Below, in pieces: positions 1-9,365 of a stretch of DNA of 64,000 nt. Both the position numbers and the translations under genes were made by a program. The stretch spans positions 297,707,072 to 297,771,071 of the forward strand of contig NC_057814.1 in the NCBI RefSeq assembly GCF_018294505.1, given 5' to 3'. The notes beneath the pieces were generated by a model. The model was not told where the DNA came from, did no database searches, and saw only the letters and a program-made list of their open reading frames with translations. Every line of letters starts with the position of its first letter. Positions within the stretch are counted from its first letter, which is position 1. The stretch is from Triticum aestivum. Taxonomy: Eukaryota; Streptophyta; Magnoliopsida; Poales; Poaceae.

Positions 1-591
1 CCACTTGTAGGATCGAAAGTATGTCTAGAGGGGGGGTGATTAGACAACTTAACCAAATAAAAGCCTAGCCTTTTCCCAATTTCAAGTCTTCAACCCACGA
101 AGGGTATCAGTTGATGGAGATTTTTATCTGTGGTTTCGATAGGTGGTGCTATCGTACATCCACGTTGATGGAGACTTCAACCCACGAAGGGTAACGGTTG
201 CGCGAGTCCACGGAGGGCTCCACCCACGAAGGGTCCATGAAGAAGCCACCTTGTCTATCCCACCATGGCCATCGCCCACGAAGGACTTGCCTCACTAGGG
301 TAGATCTTCACAAAGTAGGTGATCTCCTTGCCCGTACAAACTCCTTGGTTCAACTCCACAATCTTTATGGAGGCTCCCAAGTGACACCTAACCAATCTAG
401 GAGACACCACTCTCCAAAAGGTAATAGATGGTGTGTTGATGATGAACTCCTTGCTCTTGTGCTTCAAATGATAGTCTCCCCAACACTCAACTCTCTCTCA
501 TAGGATTGGATTTGGTGTAAAGATGATTTGAGTGGAAAGCAACTTGGAGAAGGCTAGAGATCAAGATATATGTGGTTGGAATGGAATATCT
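1..591. mobile_element. Unclassified Triticeae-type repeat, left part
   Basis: No convincing protein is encoded. The motif CCCACGAAGGG recurs near 97, 180, 223 and 271 with small changes. The sequence stops at 591, where E1 is inserted, and resumes at 7793 after the duplicated TATCT, so this is the left half of one repeat and 7793-8760 is the right half. The left end lies outside the window. I recognise the text as a common dispersed grass repeat but cannot assign it safely to a superfamily. An LTR in minus orientation is possible, because the right end reads GAAAGTGCAAC on the minus strand. Confidence 0.55.
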
Positions 592-1458
592 TGTCGGCGT
601 TCTGGGAACGGGGGTCCCCGGACTTGCCTGCCTGCGGCCCGCGGCGTGGCTAAGCCAGCAGGCTGTATGGCCCATCTTCATCAACGAGGCCCCCAAGACC
701 CTCGCGAGGCGGACGACGCAAGACCTCCTCAAGAGTGGCCTAGCAAGGCAGGCTCACGAGGAGCGGAGATATCAAGGCGGGGCAAACCTCATGAGGCTCT
801 CGTGACGTGAGACATGACGATCGGCACCAGGCGGGCGCCAGCGTGCGCAGCGTCCTTGTTTCCTCTTTGGTGCTAAGGAGGCAAGCGCAGGCGAGGAGTA
901 CCAAGGCATCAGGCAAAGGTTGCCATATCGGTGCAATGAGACCAAGACCAGGAGCACGACAAGATGGAGGTCATCGTGGAGCCCGAGACGACGTCACCAC
1001 CAGAGCCTTTAGCAGGCGAAGACCACTTTTGTCAGGATAGCTTGTACCAGCTGTCCCCCTTTAAATTTGCCCGCCGTTGTTGGCTCTCTTCCCGTTCAAT
1101 ATTTGGGGAGAGGACCAGGGCCTATATAAGTAGAGCTAGCCACCACAGAGAGGAGAGAGGAGTTCGGATCCACCAGTTCACCGAGCACAAGAACACCTCA
1201 ACCTCAGGAGGTTGTTCTTCCTCTTGTACTGTTCATCATCAGCCCAAGAGGCAATCAACCACCACCACACTAGACTAGGGTATTACACCACAACGGTGGC
1301 CCGAAACAGTATAAATCTCGTGTCTTTCTGTGTTGCGAGTTCGTCGAGTTCGTCCGCGAGATCTTAGTGAGCTAGGGCGTGGATCAGTAGGAGGGAAAGA
1401 CTTCACGCGCACCCCAGAGTTTGAACCTTAAGTGTTTGCCGGAACGCCACATCCGACA
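592..1458 (+). repeat. E1 5' LTR (867 bp)
   Basis: Starts TGTCGGCGTTCTGGGAACGG and ends CACATCCGACA, a TGTCGG/CCGACA inverted terminus. It contains a TATA box at 1123-1129. Relative to the 3' LTR it lacks 18 bp (about position 708) between two short CTCGCGAG-type repeats, which explains 867 against 885 bp. Related E3 LTRs keep that segment, so this is a deletion. Confidence 0.92.
1123..1129 (+). promoter_or_regulatory. TATA box in E1 5' LTR
   Basis: TATATAA lies within a conserved block just after GGACCAGGGCC. The same block occurs in the 3' LTR (7457-7463) and, as TATAAAT, in both E3 LTRs. It is the expected Pol II promoter for genomic RNA. Confidence 0.7.
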
Positions 1459-1480
1459 TTTGGCGCGCCAGGTAGGGGTG
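1459..1480 (+). other. E1 primer-binding site
   Basis: TTTGGCGCGCCAGGTAGGGG follows the LTR end directly. E3 has the same sequence at 27362 and E4 has a close variant at 17223. I did not match it to a specific tRNA. Confidence 0.7.
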
Positions 1481-1531
1481 CGCCGTAACTTCCCTTCCAT
1501 CGATTCGTTGCTCCATCGCTCCGTTGTCTCC

Positions 1532-2931
1532 ATGGCGGACGCTCGCCGCGCTCGAGCTGAGCGCCGGGCTTCCCTCACCGCCCGCGTTGCTCAGACGGCT
1601 CCCGTCGGCGGGCCACCTCATCGTTCTCCGTCTCTCGCCGCCAACGCTGCCACCGGCCCGGCGGGGAATGAGCAACAGGCATGCTCGCTGCATCCATCGG
1701 TGCGGCAGGACGGCCGCACCGCCACTCCGTCGCTGACCCCGGCCGATTCTTGGTCCATGCACGCCGCGCTCCCATGGAGGCGCGGGCTGCGCTCCTAGCG
1801 GCTAACGAGCTCCTGCGCTACCGCCCGGTCGACAACCTCTACGAGGAGTGGCTCGACCGCATCACCGAGCTCGTCCGCGCCGCAGGGGGCTCCCCGGCAC
1901 CGTCCCTCTCTCTGCCTCACCCTCCACCAGCCACAAGCGACGTGGCTCATGGCATGCTTCCACCACCTTTGCCCCAAGACTGCGCCTTGGCGCCTAGGCA
2001 TGCGGCCCCACGGCATGATCCGCCACGTTCGGCGCCTGCGCGCAAAGTGAGAAGCTGCCAAGAAATCCCTCGGTCGCGAGAAGCCGCACCTGCTCCCCGC
2101 GCCGCCTCGTCAAGACCGCGGGCCGCCTGCGGTGGCGCCGCACGGACCTCATCAAGACCAAGCTCCACCTTTGAGGCGGCCCCGGCAACCACGGCCGGCT
2201 GTTGTGCCTTCACCCCCGAGCTGCGTAGCGTCGCCTGGCCAGGCAAGTTCAAGCCGGATCTGCCTCCCTGCTACGACAGTATCTCCGACCCCACGTAGTT
2301 CCTGTAGCTCTATGAGCTGAGCATTGATGCAGCCAACGGCGACGAGAAAGTCATGGCGAACTGGTTTCCCATGGCTCTCAAGGATGGTGCCCGCTCCTGG
2401 CTCCTGAACCTGCAACACGGCTCGATCTCCTCCTGGGACAAGATGCGCGAGCACTTCGTCGCCAACTTCCAGGGCACCTGCGACCTCCCGCCGGCCGCGA
2501 GCGACCTGCGCCGCATCAAGCAACAGCCAGGGGAGACCCTCCAGAAGTACATCCAGCGCTTCAACAACACTCGCCTCAAGATCCCCAATGTCACGGACGA
2601 GGCCATCATCTCCGCGTTCTCAGACGGCGTCTGTGATGTCCAGATGAAGGAAGAGCTCGCCATCCATGAGGAGCTGTGCACATCTCAGGTGTTGTCCAAC
2701 CTAGCGACCAAGTGCGCAAGAGCTGAGGAGGGGCACCTCTCCCTCCTCGAGCTGCCAGCAGCGGGCACAGAGGAGAAGAAGGCCAAGGCCAAGGACGTGA
2801 AGCGCAAGGAAGCGGTAGTGCTCGCAGCGGAGCCCGACACCACGCGGGGTAGAGATCAGCCCGAGTCATCCAAGAACAGCCGACCGCTGCGCCTTCCACA
2901 ACCTGAACACCCACAACACCAGTGACTGTCA
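1532..2931 (+). pseudogene. gag: E1 gag (broken)
   Basis: The likely start is the ATG at 1532, which gives a basic N-terminus beginning MADARRARAERR. A frameshift before about 1775 moves the reading to the frame that carries MEARAALLAANELLRY. Two TAG codons (2296-2298 and 2305-2307) interrupt DPT-FL-LYELSID, where glutamine is expected. The Retrotrans_gag core spans about 2335-2740, with the patterns GARSWLLNL, SISSWDKM and FQGTC. The C-terminus holds a lysine-rich linker, then another frameshift into the protease frame, where a zinc-knuckle variant C-x2-H-x4-H-x4-C lies at 2888-2929. Gag would form the particle and package RNA. It cannot be read through here. Confidence 0.85.
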
Positions 2932-4003
2932 AGAGCTCAGAGCCATTCGCGAAGGACGCTTCAGTCGATGCCCCGAGCATAGTGACCGGGGCTATGGCCG
3001 TGGAGGAGGACGTGGAGGCGGACGCTGGGACGACCGTGGCCCGCGCCAGGAGTGGCGCGACAGGCCTCGTGAGGACCGCTTGCAGGACCATCCTCGCGAG
3101 GGCGCCTGGAGGGACCAGCCTCGTGAGGATCGCCCTCAGGGCAACGCCGGTCTTCCCCCGCTGCCGCCACCACCAAGAAGGAACGACGATCACCATCAGG
3201 ATGAGGGGGCTGGGGGCTTCCAGGAGCCGTGTGCAATCGCCTACATCTTGGGCGGCGCGCAGGCCCCGGCCTCTCAACGCATCTTCAAACAGTTCGCTCG
3301 AGAAGTGAACGCGGTACTCCCCAAGCTCGAGGCCACGCGCCCACTCCGGTGGTCCCAATGCGCCATCACTTTCGACTCGGCAGATCAACTCAAGTGCGCA
3401 GCCACCGCTGGCACCCTCCCGATGCTATGCTCCCTAGTCATTTGCAATGTGCAGGTTACCAAGACCCTCATCGACGGTGGCGCAGGGCTCAACGCCCTGT
3501 CCGTCGACACATTCGACAACCTCCAAGTGCCATATGAGCAGCTCCAGCCTACCAAGCCTTTCTCAGGAGTGACCGACGGTTCCACCACACCGATAGGGCA
3601 GGTCCGCCTGCCTGTCACCTTCGGAGAGCGCAAGAACTATCGCATCGAGCTCATCGACTTTGACGTCGCGCACATCCGCCTGTCGTACAACGCCATCCTC
3701 GGGTATCCGGCCCTGGCCTAGTTCATGGCAGTCACACATCACGGCTACAACATCCTCAAGATGCCGGGAAGCGGCGGAATCATCACGGTCCCATGTGAAG
3801 AAAGAGATGCGGTGTGCTCCCTCGAGCATGCCTTCCAAGCTGCACCAATCAACGACCCCGACAGCAGGAGTGAGGGCCCTCCTGAGGCCCTCCCCAAGAA
3901 GAAGAAGCAGCAGCGCCGTGCCGGACCTCAAGAGGGTGGCAACGCAGCTGGAGCCTTGTCAGGATCAGCGCCCGTTCCAGGGGCGCCTCCCTCCATCGCA
4001 TAG
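2932..4003 (+). pseudogene. E1 retropepsin-like protease region
   Basis: This continues in the zinc-knuckle frame. An arginine- and aspartate-rich repetitive linker (RPRED and QGN type) is followed by the retroviral-type aspartic protease. The catalytic motif TLIDGGAGLNALS has its Asp at 3473-3475. The flap and C-terminal part include RLPVTFGERKNYR and YNAILGYPALA. In-frame TAG codons occur at 3719-3721 (ALA-FMA) and 4001-4003 (SIA-EGA); the second probably replaces glutamine. The enzyme would cleave the Gag-Pol polyprotein. The upstream half of the domain is intact, but the translation is not. Confidence 0.8.
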
Positions 4004-4597
4004 GAAGGCGCGCCCGAGGCCCTCCTCGGGCAGGGCTCGGGGTCTCTCTTCTGGAAGGCCTCAGACCTTGCCAACCTCACGAGGGAGGCACTTGGGCACC
4101 ACTTGGAGGCGTGTTTCGCGGCACGTTTCCCTGAGGAGAACACGGGGCAAGGAGTGCCCACCGCTCAGGAGTTCATCACCAAGACCACTCAGGAACTGCA
4201 AGACGCAAGAGCCATATGCGGCGACAGCCGCTCACGAGGCGCAACTCCCCATCCAGGCGAGGATGCTGGGCTGTGTGTCTGCATCGACGTCCCAGGGCTC
4301 AACATGGCCGCATCTCAGGAGTGTTTCTGGCCTTCGCGTGTGGGCCGTTGCGAGGGCCCGCCACACTGCTATGTTCATGTGCCCTTCGGCTTCCCGAGCG
4401 TGGCGTCAGCCTATCAGCGCAACATGCGGCGTGTCCTGGCGGCTCAGGAGGCCAGGTACCACGCCGTCCTGGAGGAAATGGAGACGGTCTTCAAGGAACC
4501 TCCCGAGGCTCAGGGGCCCCGGTGGCTCGTGAAGAGTCATTCCTTTGACGCACGCCTTCAGCTGCACCAACTCTACTTCGTCTACAGAACCAGGTGA
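4004..4597 (+). pseudogene. E1 reverse transcriptase remnant, internally collapsed
   Basis: In the same frame as the protease, and open from 4004 to the stop at 4595-4597. Three recognisable RT pieces are joined with the intervening parts missing: CVCIDVPGLNMAA, corresponding to the fingers motif seen in E4 as DFTDLNKACPKD; YVHVPFGFPSVASAYQ, corresponding to VPFGLKSVGSTF in E4; and VLEEMETVF, corresponding to the segment after the active site. The YxDD active site and much of the palm are absent, so no polymerase activity is possible. RNase H and integrase do not follow. The open frame of nearly 200 codons is unusual for so deleted a domain. Confidence 0.65.
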
Positions 4598-5885
4598 CAT
4601 TTTCCAAGCTCATTTAGCTGGGAGCGCCCCTCGAGCTGCATTATTCCCAGGCCATGTGTGTCCGTCCCTGTGGCATGTACCCCTTTTGCTTATGTCTTTA
4701 GCTTACCTTGCTGGGGGCGCCCCTCGGGCTGCATCATCCCCAAGCCGCTCGGGCCGGACCCAGTGGCATGTATCTTCCTGCATTTACCCAAGCTGATTTT
4801 CCTTCCATGCTTAACCTGCCTACGGTTATCACCTGCTCAATCATCGCCTCCCATGGAGCCTCCTCACAGGCATGGCGCTGGTGCATGGGTCTGTCCCTGC
4901 CACGTCGACAAATCTGAGCGGTCGAGCTCTGGCTCGCGGCACGCCCCGCGCACGTCACCTCACCAGGCCCTCAATGCCTTCACCTCATCTCAGAGCAACC
5001 AGCGGCAGGCTGGCAGCTATAACGGCAAACCATGTTTCTTCTTGTGCATGTTCGCAGGGATCCCATGGGAAGGATAGCAGGCGGCACCGCGAGTCTCCTT
5101 TTCTCTTGTGCAATTCACTTGTGCGTTAAAAGGGGGGCTCCTGAGCATCGCGACTCAGGAGCTCTTACTGGCTCTCCAGCCCTCACCCCCCTGGCCTTGA
5201 CCACGGCATCGCGACCTGGCATACCAGCGGCGGCTGAGCTCGCTCGAGGGCCGGGACCTGAGGACATAGAGCACTAAGGAGAGCATGGGAGGAGGGAAAC
5301 TCATATGGGCCGGCCCAGCTATGCCGCACAAGCTGGCGCGCAGGCCTAGCGCACCACCAGGAATCGCCACGAAATCAACAAGATAAGTCCCGCTCTCGGA
5401 TTGGCAAAATGTTGGGCCTAAGGGTCACCCTCGCCGCGGCCCCGTTGCGGCCACGTCGACTCTCTTTCTTGCCTTACCATGGCTGCTTGAGCGCTAAGGG
5501 GGACCTCCTGAGCATCGCGCCTCAGGGGCTCTTACTGGACCTCGGGCTGCACAGCTCCTGGCCTTGACCACGGCACGCGACCTAGCATACTAGCGACCGC
5601 TGTAGCCTTCCTGGGGACCGGGACCTGTCAGCGTACAGCAACAAGCTATCACGAGGGAAGAAAGGGGGGACCGAGCCTTAACGGGACATGCGCTCAACGA
5701 ATTTTCATAACAGGGAATTTGAGCGCAAAAGACATTACAGAACCTTTACATGCCCCCACGGGGTACTTCATGATTCTTCGCAGGAAACAAAAGCTAGAAC
5801 TAAGAGGGATCCTATCTACACCCTCCCGCGGCGGACGCCATCATCAACAGTTGGCCATGGGAGGTCGGCGCCAACCTCATCCAGA
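4598..5885 (+). other. E1 non-coding spacer with internal duplications
   Basis: I see no protein family here. A short segment GGGGCGCCCCTCGGGCTGCA is present twice, near 4622 and 4714. A longer segment is present at 5128-5265 and again, diverged, at 5497-5622. The position between the coding core and the antisense gene suggests it holds the 3' end and terminator of the antisense transcript. Confidence 0.6.
5128..5622 (+). repeat. Two diverged direct copies, about 130 bp each
   Basis: Copy one (5128-5265) and copy two (5497-5622) share GAGCATCGCG, CTCAGG-GCTCTTACTGG, CTGGCCTTGACCACGGCA, GCGACCT-GCATAC and CCGGGACCTG in the same order. Differences are many, so the duplication is older than the insertion of E1. 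Confidence 0.7.
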
Positions 5886-6673
5886 TCAGCGACGGCGACG
5901 GTCGGACGCTGCGGCTTTGCTTCGGGCGCGGCGAGAGCTCGGGGGCACGTAGCTGTCATCGCTCGTCTCCGGAGTCTCGTATACCTCAGGAGAGCTACTG
6001 GACTCCCAAGGGCTGCTGCTGCTTGAGTGGCCGCGAGCGGAGCGCGCGTCAGCCGGACGCTTCTCTCCGGAGAAGCATTCCAGGCGGCGGCCCTCCGCAT
6101 CAAAGACCTTGAAGAAGAGCATGGAGGATCCGTTGTACGCGAAGTGGATCGCGAGGGCACCCCTCGCATGGCAGACCCGCGCGAACTCGCCCCAGCCGCG
6201 AGTCATGAAGATCTTGCTGGTGGGGACCGCTTCGATCTCTGCTTCGGTCGCCGGAGTGTCGCAGTCGGCGTGCTACAACCAGAGCTCGAGAGGCCCCCTT
6301 GGCGGCATCACGTCGGAGAAGAACCGCGGGAAGCGGATCCAAGAGCTTGGAGGCATCAGCGCCCATAGCACAAGCTCGCGCGAGGAGTCCGCGGCGTGGA
6401 TTCCAGGGTGACAGCACGTGTCGCGGTGGCGCGGCAACCACGGATACGGGGCGGGAGACGCCGCTCGACGCTCCGTCCTCCTGAGCCCTCGGCACGGGCA
6501 TACAAGGGTAGTGGATACCCTGGAGGAGGCTGCTCGCACCAAGGCCTCATCACCACCTGCATCGCCGCTTCATCACGGCGGTGGACCAACCTCTTCTTCG
6601 GCGGAAGCGGCCCCGGATCATCGCGCGGGGCCTTTCCCTTCTCTTTAGCTGACAACCTTCTGATAGGCGCCAT
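5886..6673 (-). pseudogene. Antisense B3-like DNA-binding ORF in E1
   Basis: Transcribed against the retrotransposon. The start ATG at 6673 begins MAPIRRLSAKEKGKAP, 80 bp downstream of a TATA box. After a frameshift, the frame ending at 5886 holds a domain at about 6359-6072 with the layout of the plant B3 DNA-binding fold: RFPRFFSDVMPPRGPLELW, then MTRGWGEFARVC, then IHFAYNGSSMLFFKVF and DAEGRRLECF. Known B3 proteins share the pattern P-x2-F, GW-x2-F, F-Y-G, then KVF and G-R. The C-terminus is serine-rich, then basic. A TAG at 6273-6275 interrupts ELWL-HADC where Gln is expected. The B3 assignment is by eye. A profile search would decide it, and the ORF could instead be a grass-specific repeat protein. 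Confidence 0.6.
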
Positions 6674-6752
6674 TGTCGCTAGCAATGGAGCGAGGAGGAA
6701 GAAGCAAGCAAGCAAGGAAGAGATGGGCGACGGGGGCTCCGCCCCCCTTCCC

Positions 6753-6759
6753 ATTTATA
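6753..6759 (-). promoter_or_regulatory. TATA box for the E1 antisense ORF
   Basis: On the minus strand the sequence is TATAAAT, 80 bp upstream of the ATG at 6673 and preceded by CTTTTGC. It is separate from the LTR promoters, so the antisense ORF looks like an independent transcription unit. Confidence 0.55.
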
Positions 6760-6773
6760 GCAAAAGAAGGCCA

Positions 6774-6907
6774 ACCGCCGCCTCCCACGATCGCAGGTAA
6801 TGATGGTTTTCCTTGCATGTCGCAGGGACTTGCCTACCTGCCAATGCAGTTAGGTGAAGCGGAGACGCCCACGTCCAATCAACCGCCACGCGTCAACCGA
6901 GTGCTAC
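6774..6907 (+). other. E1 3' end with polypurine tract deleted
   Basis: Sequence GAAGCGGAGACGCCCACGTC matches the same place in E3 (about 41101), but E1 then jumps from GTCAACCGAG straight to TGCTAC and the LTR. E3 has about 90 more bases, including GGGCCCGGGGGCTAC, the likely polypurine tract. E1 therefore lost its plus-strand priming site, presumably after insertion. Confidence 0.65.
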
Positions 6908-7792
6908 TGTCGGCGTTCTGGGAACGGGGGTCCCCAGACTTGCCTACCTGCGGCCCACGGAGTGGCTAAGTCAGCAGGCCGTATAACCCATCTTCATCAA
7001 CGAGGCACCCAAGACCCTCGCGAGGGGCCAAGCCTCGCGAGGCGGACGACACAAGACCTCCTCAGGAGTGGCCTAGCAAGGCAGGCCCACGAGGAGCGGA
7101 GATATCAAGGCGGGGAAAACCTCACGAGGCTCTCGTGACGTGAGCCACGACGATCGGCACCAGGCGGGCGCCAGCGCGCGCAGCGTCCTTGTGTTCCTCT
7201 TTGGTGCTAAGGAGGCAAGCGCAGGCGAGGAGTACCAAGACATGAGGCAAAGGTTGCCATATCGGTGGAACGAGACCAAGACCAGGAGGACGGCAAGACA
7301 GAGGTCATCGTTGAGCCCGAGACGACTTCACCACCACAGCCTTTAGCAGGCGAAGACCACTTTTGTCAGGATAGCTTGTACCAGCTGTCCCCCTTTAAAT
7401 TTGCCCGCCGTTGTTGGCTCTCTTCCCATTCAATATTTGGGGAGAGGACTAGGGCCTATATAAGTAGAGCTAGCCACCACAGAGAGGAGAGAGGAGTTCG
7501 GATCCACCAGTTCACCGAGCACAAGAACACCTCAACCTCAGGAGGCTGTTCTTCGTCTTGTACTATTCATCATCAGCCCAAGAGGCAATCCACCACCACC
7601 ACACTGGAGTAGGGTATTACACCACAACGGTGGCCCGAACCAGTATAAATCTCGTGTCTTTCTGTGTTGCGAGTTCGTTGAGTTCGTCCGCGAGATCTTA
7701 GTAAGCTAGGGTGTGGATCGGTAGGAGGGAAAGACTTCACGCGCACCCCAGAGTTTGAACCTTAAGGGTTTGCCGGAACCCCACATCCGACA
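6908..7792 (+). repeat. E1 3' LTR (885 bp)
   Basis: Starts TGTCGGCGTTCTGGGAACGG, ends CACATCCGACA and is followed by TATCT. The TATA box is at 7457-7463. It retains the 18-bp segment missing from the 5' LTR. Confidence 0.92.
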
Positions 7793-8760
7793 TATCTTGA
7801 CCTCAACACAAGTGTAGGTGATTCTCTCTCAGAAAATGTATGTCGGAAGTGTAGGCATGTTCTGATGGCTCTCTCCACGAATGAAGAGTGGGTGGAGGGG
7901 TATATATAGCCTCCACACAAAATCTGACCGTTACACACAAATCACCAAACTTGGTGGGACCGAATAATGAAACTCGGTCAGACCGATTCAGTTCATAATG
8001 TGACCGTTAGGCATTTCGGTGGGACCTACATGTCAACTCGGTGGGACTGATTTCATTAGGGTTAGGGCATAACGTAATCTCGGTGAGACCGATTACACAA
8101 ACTCGGTGGTACCGATTTTGGTAATAAGCTAACTAGAGAGTTGGTCAGGCAAACTCGGTGGGACCGATTCCCTCATTTCGGTTGGACCGAAACGTTACGA
8201 AGGGGAAACAGAGAGTTTGCATTGCGAACTCGGTGGGACTGATCGCTCATCTCGGTTAGACCGAAACATTGCGAAGGGAAAGAGAGAGTTTGCAATCCCA
8301 TCTCGGTGAGACCGAGATCCCTATCGGTGAGACCGAAATGACTAGGGTTTGTGGCAATGGCTATGTCAAGAGAACTCGGTGGCGCCAGATAGAAAGTTTC
8401 GGTGGGGCCGAGTTTGAGTTTTGGTTTGGGACATATGTGGATGTGAGAAAGTGGTTGAGGGTTTTGGAGCATATCACTAAGCATTTTGTGCAATAAACCC
8501 ATTAAGCAGCACCTCATCCCCTTTTAATAGTATTGGCTTTTCCTATGGACTCAATGTGATCTTGGATCACTAAAAGTAAAATGTAGAGTCTTGAGCTTGA
8601 GCCAATATGTGTCCTTAGCATTTTTGAGGGGTCCACATGCCTCATCCATGCCATGCCAATCATTGAACTTTCCCGAAATATTTATCTTGAAATAGAATTA
8701 GTTCAATGAGCTATATGTTGTTAGTAATTACCAAAACCACCCAGGGATAGTTGCACTTTC
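7793..8760. mobile_element. Unclassified repeat, right part
   Basis: Continues the repeat interrupted by E1, resuming with TATCTTGACCTCAACACAAG. It holds the GGTGGGACCGA array (separate entry) and an AT-rich tail ending GGGATAGTTGCACTTTC at 8760, where sequence of a different element begins. I see no coding frame. Reading frames through the array are by-products of the repeat. Confidence 0.55.
7930..8425. repeat. Dispersed array of CTCGGTGGGACCGA motifs
   Basis: At least a dozen copies of a near-palindrome, CTCGGT(G/T)(G/A)GACCGA, occur in both orientations with irregular spacing of 15-60 bp. Examples lie near 7955, 8075, 8105, 8155, 8230 and 8300. Copies differ by one to three bases. Confidence 0.8.
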
Positions 8761-9349
8761 GGTTAGCCATGGAAAGTGGAAGTATGGTGGAAAAAGGAAT
8801 AAACTTTATTTTCTGTTTTGGAACCGCCTATGATATATCTAGCATGGAAAGTGTTGGGAGCTCTAAGTCGTTTTCGTTGGTGGGAAAAGTATGCCTCTCA
8901 AATTGTTTTTATCTCTCAATTTTTGCTTTGAGCTCTGGCACCTCTACAAATCCCTACTTCCCTACACGAAGGGCCTCTCTTTTACTTTATGAAATTTTTA
9001 TTTTGAATTTGAGTCTCCATCTTCTCTTATAAAGCACCAACTAGGGGCACTATGATCGTACTTGAGCATTGGGTGTAGCTAATATGCGAGTGTGTTTCAA
9101 GAATGGATCAGTGATTGAGCATGATGGGCTAGGGATAACTTATTTAAGCGTTGATATTTTGAAAGACATGGTTGCTTGTTGGTATGCTTGAGTATCTAAA
9201 TTATTATGTCAAAACTAGACTATTGCTTTGAACCATATAAAAGTCAAAATGTCCATGCTACAAAGAAAAAATATGATATAACATATTAGGCAGCATTGCA
9301 TATCAAAAATTCTGTTTTTATCATTTACCTACTTGAGGACGAGCAAGAA
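8761..9349 (+). other. X1 3' untranslated internal sequence
   Basis: AT-rich and without a meaningful reading frame. It carries the conserved end CATCAAAAATTCTG-like and TTGAGGACGAGCAAG upstream of the polypurine tract. Confidence 0.5.
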
Positions 9350-9365
9350 CTAAGCTTGGGGATGC
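9350..9365 (+). other. X1 polypurine tract
   Basis: AACTAAGCTTGGGGATGC precedes the LTR start TGATACG. Its position immediately 5' of an LTR supports a plus-strand primer role. Confidence 0.55.

Larger units (their letters stand above)
592..7792 (+). mobile_element. E1: complete non-autonomous Ty3/Gypsy element, Tat-like
   Basis: Two LTRs beginning TGTCGG and ending CCGACA enclose a primer-binding site, gag, an aspartic protease, a collapsed RT remnant, about 1.2 kb of non-coding DNA and an antisense B3-like ORF. The flanking 5-bp direct repeats TATCT (587-591 and 7793-7797) show an intact insertion. RNase H and integrase are absent, so movement would have needed an autonomous relative. A hand alignment of the two LTRs gave roughly 44 substitutions in about 870 bp (about 5%), around 2 million years at the usual grass rate of 1.3e-8 per site per year. 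Placement in the Tat group rests on the protease type and the antisense ORF slot. Confidence 0.9.

Noticed and set aside
2606..3388. 260-codon minus-strand frame across E1 gag and protease
   Set aside because: It overlaps sense gag and protease with clear motifs, is GC-rich and repetitive, and has no domain. It is a shadow frame.
7930..8425. Possible CRISPR array
   Set aside because: Motif copies vary, occur in both orientations and have irregular spacing without unique spacers of constant length. The setting is a plant repeat.
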